Below, in pieces: positions 63,601-64,000 of a stretch of 64,000 nt of DNA (its first letter is position 1; each line of letters opens with the position of its first letter). The DNA lies in NCBI GenBank assembly GCA_947455195.1, contig CANGMI010000002.1:321549-385548 (forward strand). The letters run 5' to 3'. The stretch comes from Pseudomonadota bacterium (GTDB lineage Bacteria > Pseudomonadota > Gammaproteobacteria > Burkholderiales > SG8-39). The notes under the pieces were generated by a model that had not been told where the DNA came from, searched no databases, and saw only the letters and a list, made by a program, of their open reading frames with translations. The translations under genes and the position numbers were made by a program.

Positions 63601-64000
63601 CCAGCCCCCCGCGTACGCAGTATTCGCCCGGACTCACGACCTGCGACACATGACTGTATCCGGCCAGCGTCATCTGGGCGCGAAAGCTCTCGATGCTGAA
63701 GGTGGTGCCCTGGCGCAGGAAGAAAGTGTAGGCCGCGAGGTAGGCTGGCGGTGCGAGGCGCTGCAAGGCCGTGCTCACGGGCATCACCACGACATCGAAT
63801 TCGCCGTTGGTGATCCGGTGCAGGCTCTCGAGACGTTCGCTCACCAGATCCTGGTGCGGTGACAGCGTGTCGTAGGGCAGCGTCTCCCAGTCCGGGAAGA
63901 GCGTCGCCCGCAGATCGGGCGCAAAAAAGCGCAGTTCTTCCGCCAGGCGACGCGCATCGACCGAACTGGCGCACACCACGGCGAGTGGTGCCGCCGTGCC
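60608..64000 (-). CDS. mfd: transcription-repair coupling factor Mfd (N-terminus cut by right edge)
   Basis: 1130 residues are visible, nearly the whole protein (about 1150); the frame is open through 64000. Mfd removes RNA polymerase stalled at DNA damage and recruits UvrA. The UvrB-like N-terminal region (FPDWETLPYDTLSPHQDL), the RNA polymerase interaction region (DPVVHIEHGVGRYHGLVDLD), and the RecG-like translocase with Walker A LICGDVGFGKTEVAL, DEEH box VIIDEEHRFGV and QLHQLRGRVGRSHHQAYAYL are all present. The missing start is probably only a few tens of codons beyond the window. Confidence 0.95.
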   Translation of the reverse strand, partial: GTAAPLAVVCASSVDARRLAEELRFFAPDLRATLFPDWETLPYDTLSPHQDLVSERLESLHRITNGEFDVVVMPVSTALQRLAPPAYLAAYTFFLRQGTTFSIESFRAQMTLAGYSHVSQVVSPGEYCVRGGLVDLFPMGSALPYRIDLADDQIESLRAFDPDTQRTLYKVPEVRLLPAREFPMDEASRVRFRARFREAFETDVTRAQVYRDVSNGIPPAGIEYYLPLFFEETGTFFGYLPPSTTLVMHHDCNQAIEEFWTSVNSRHNLLRGDKARPILSPTRLFLTAEQFFVGARDYRRVDVRSTAVTLSNGSRAGEGTASQTSSRSAAQVDSTPLPALAIERRADDPLHALKAFLSTSGVRALVVADSAGRRETMREYFAEYGVHPGAAQDFAQFLAAEHPVMLAAGPLADGFIHRGLGIAVITEAEIYAATARARGARDARRTSIEGMVRDIGELRVGDPVVHIEHGVGRYHGLVDLDLGDGNNEFLLLEYANDTKLYVPVAQLHAISRYSGGPPDQAPLHVLGSGDWDRARRKAAEQARDTAAELLNIYALRAARTGHAFAAPQHDLDAFAEGFGFEETPDQAAAINAVVEDMRLGKPMDRLICGDVGFGKTEVALRAAFVAVTGGRQVAILAPTTLLAEQHFQTFSDRFAEWPVRIAELSRFRSSKEVSAAIKAIGEGKVDIVIGTHKLLSPDVKFQRLGLVIIDEEHRFGVRQKEVLKALRAEVDVLTLTATPIPRTMAMSLEGLRDLSVIATPPARRLAIRTFVSPTSPGVIREAVLRELNRGGQIYFLHNDVESIEREQETLAKLLPEARIIVAHGQMPERQLERVMREFLQQRHNLLLCSTIIETGIDIPTANTILINRADKFGLAQLHQLRGRVGRSHHQAYAYLLTPPTEALSANAKKRLEAIQMMEELGSGFYLAMHDLEIRGAGEVLGESQSGEMQEVGFNLYTEMLNAAVKALKAGREPNVEQPFEAVAEINLHVPALLPGSYCADVHERLVLYKRLANCEDAEQIIRLREELIDRFGPLPPQADSLLACHRLRLTARPLGVSRIDATEEAMVVHFSQQTTVEPRRLIELIQKRRPWKMTGPTRLRVDQKSATLPERVKAVEEVLRALAAPTGTRN

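Overview
The window is a GC-rich (roughly 65-70%), densely packed stretch of a proteobacterial chromosome, most likely from a betaproteobacterium of the order Burkholderiales. The evidence is six solitary Bug-type (tripartite tricarboxylate receptor) binding proteins, a full Liv-type ABC system, two UbiD decarboxylases, and a housekeeping block (suhB, trmJ, cysE, iscS, serB, mfd). No rRNA, tRNA, insertion sequence, prophage or CRISPR array was seen. Every gap between genes is under 300 bases. The only signalling gene is the cut-off sensor at the left edge. No transcription factor was recognised, so regulation of these catabolic genes lies outside the window.

Layout. 1-315: start of a membrane sensor, cut by the edge. 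564-11908 (+): one long run of UbiD decarboxylase, Liv ABC transporter (with a permease-ATPase fusion), then metallo-beta-lactamase (MBL) fold hydrolase plus FAH-family protein, a Bug receptor, and a second MBL plus FAH pair. 11898-13795 (-): NERD-domain helicase and an NrtS-like membrane protein. 13900-17576 (-): a two-domain nitrilase-family protein between two Bug receptors. 17687-22637 (+): second UbiD, alpha/beta hydrolase and an orphan molybdenum hydroxylase large subunit. 22612-31661 (-): a phosphonate uptake and breakdown operon (phnD, phnC, two phnE, phnA, an iron alcohol dehydrogenase, phnY-type aldehyde dehydrogenase, a PhnZ-like HD oxygenase) ending in a Tat-lipoprotein amidohydrolase. 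A candidate PhoB-type promoter precedes phnD.

31884-38878 (+): an SsuABC/NitT-like ABC transporter with two permeases, an LLM flavin monooxygenase, Hsp15, a LigJ-like amidohydrolase and a Rieske oxygenase. 38900-39989 (-): a possible tiny lipoprotein and a lower-GC glycosyltransferase. 40211-49489: Bug receptors, a second NitT-like ABC system containing a FAD monooxygenase gene, VOC proteins including an extradiol dioxygenase, and a TauD-type dioxygenase. 49534-54860 (-): cupin, HpaB-type monooxygenase and bioA-bioF-bioD in one tight operon. 55029-64000: GST, suhB, trmJ, cysE, iscS, serB and mfd (cut by the right edge).

Taken together, the region from about 0.5 to 49 kb looks like accumulated catabolic modules. 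Each pairs a high-affinity uptake system with oxygenases, decarboxylases or hydrolases for aromatic or carboxylated compounds, or, in one case, phosphonates. Substrates other than the phosphonates cannot be named from sequence alone. The right-hand 9 kb is ordinary core genome.
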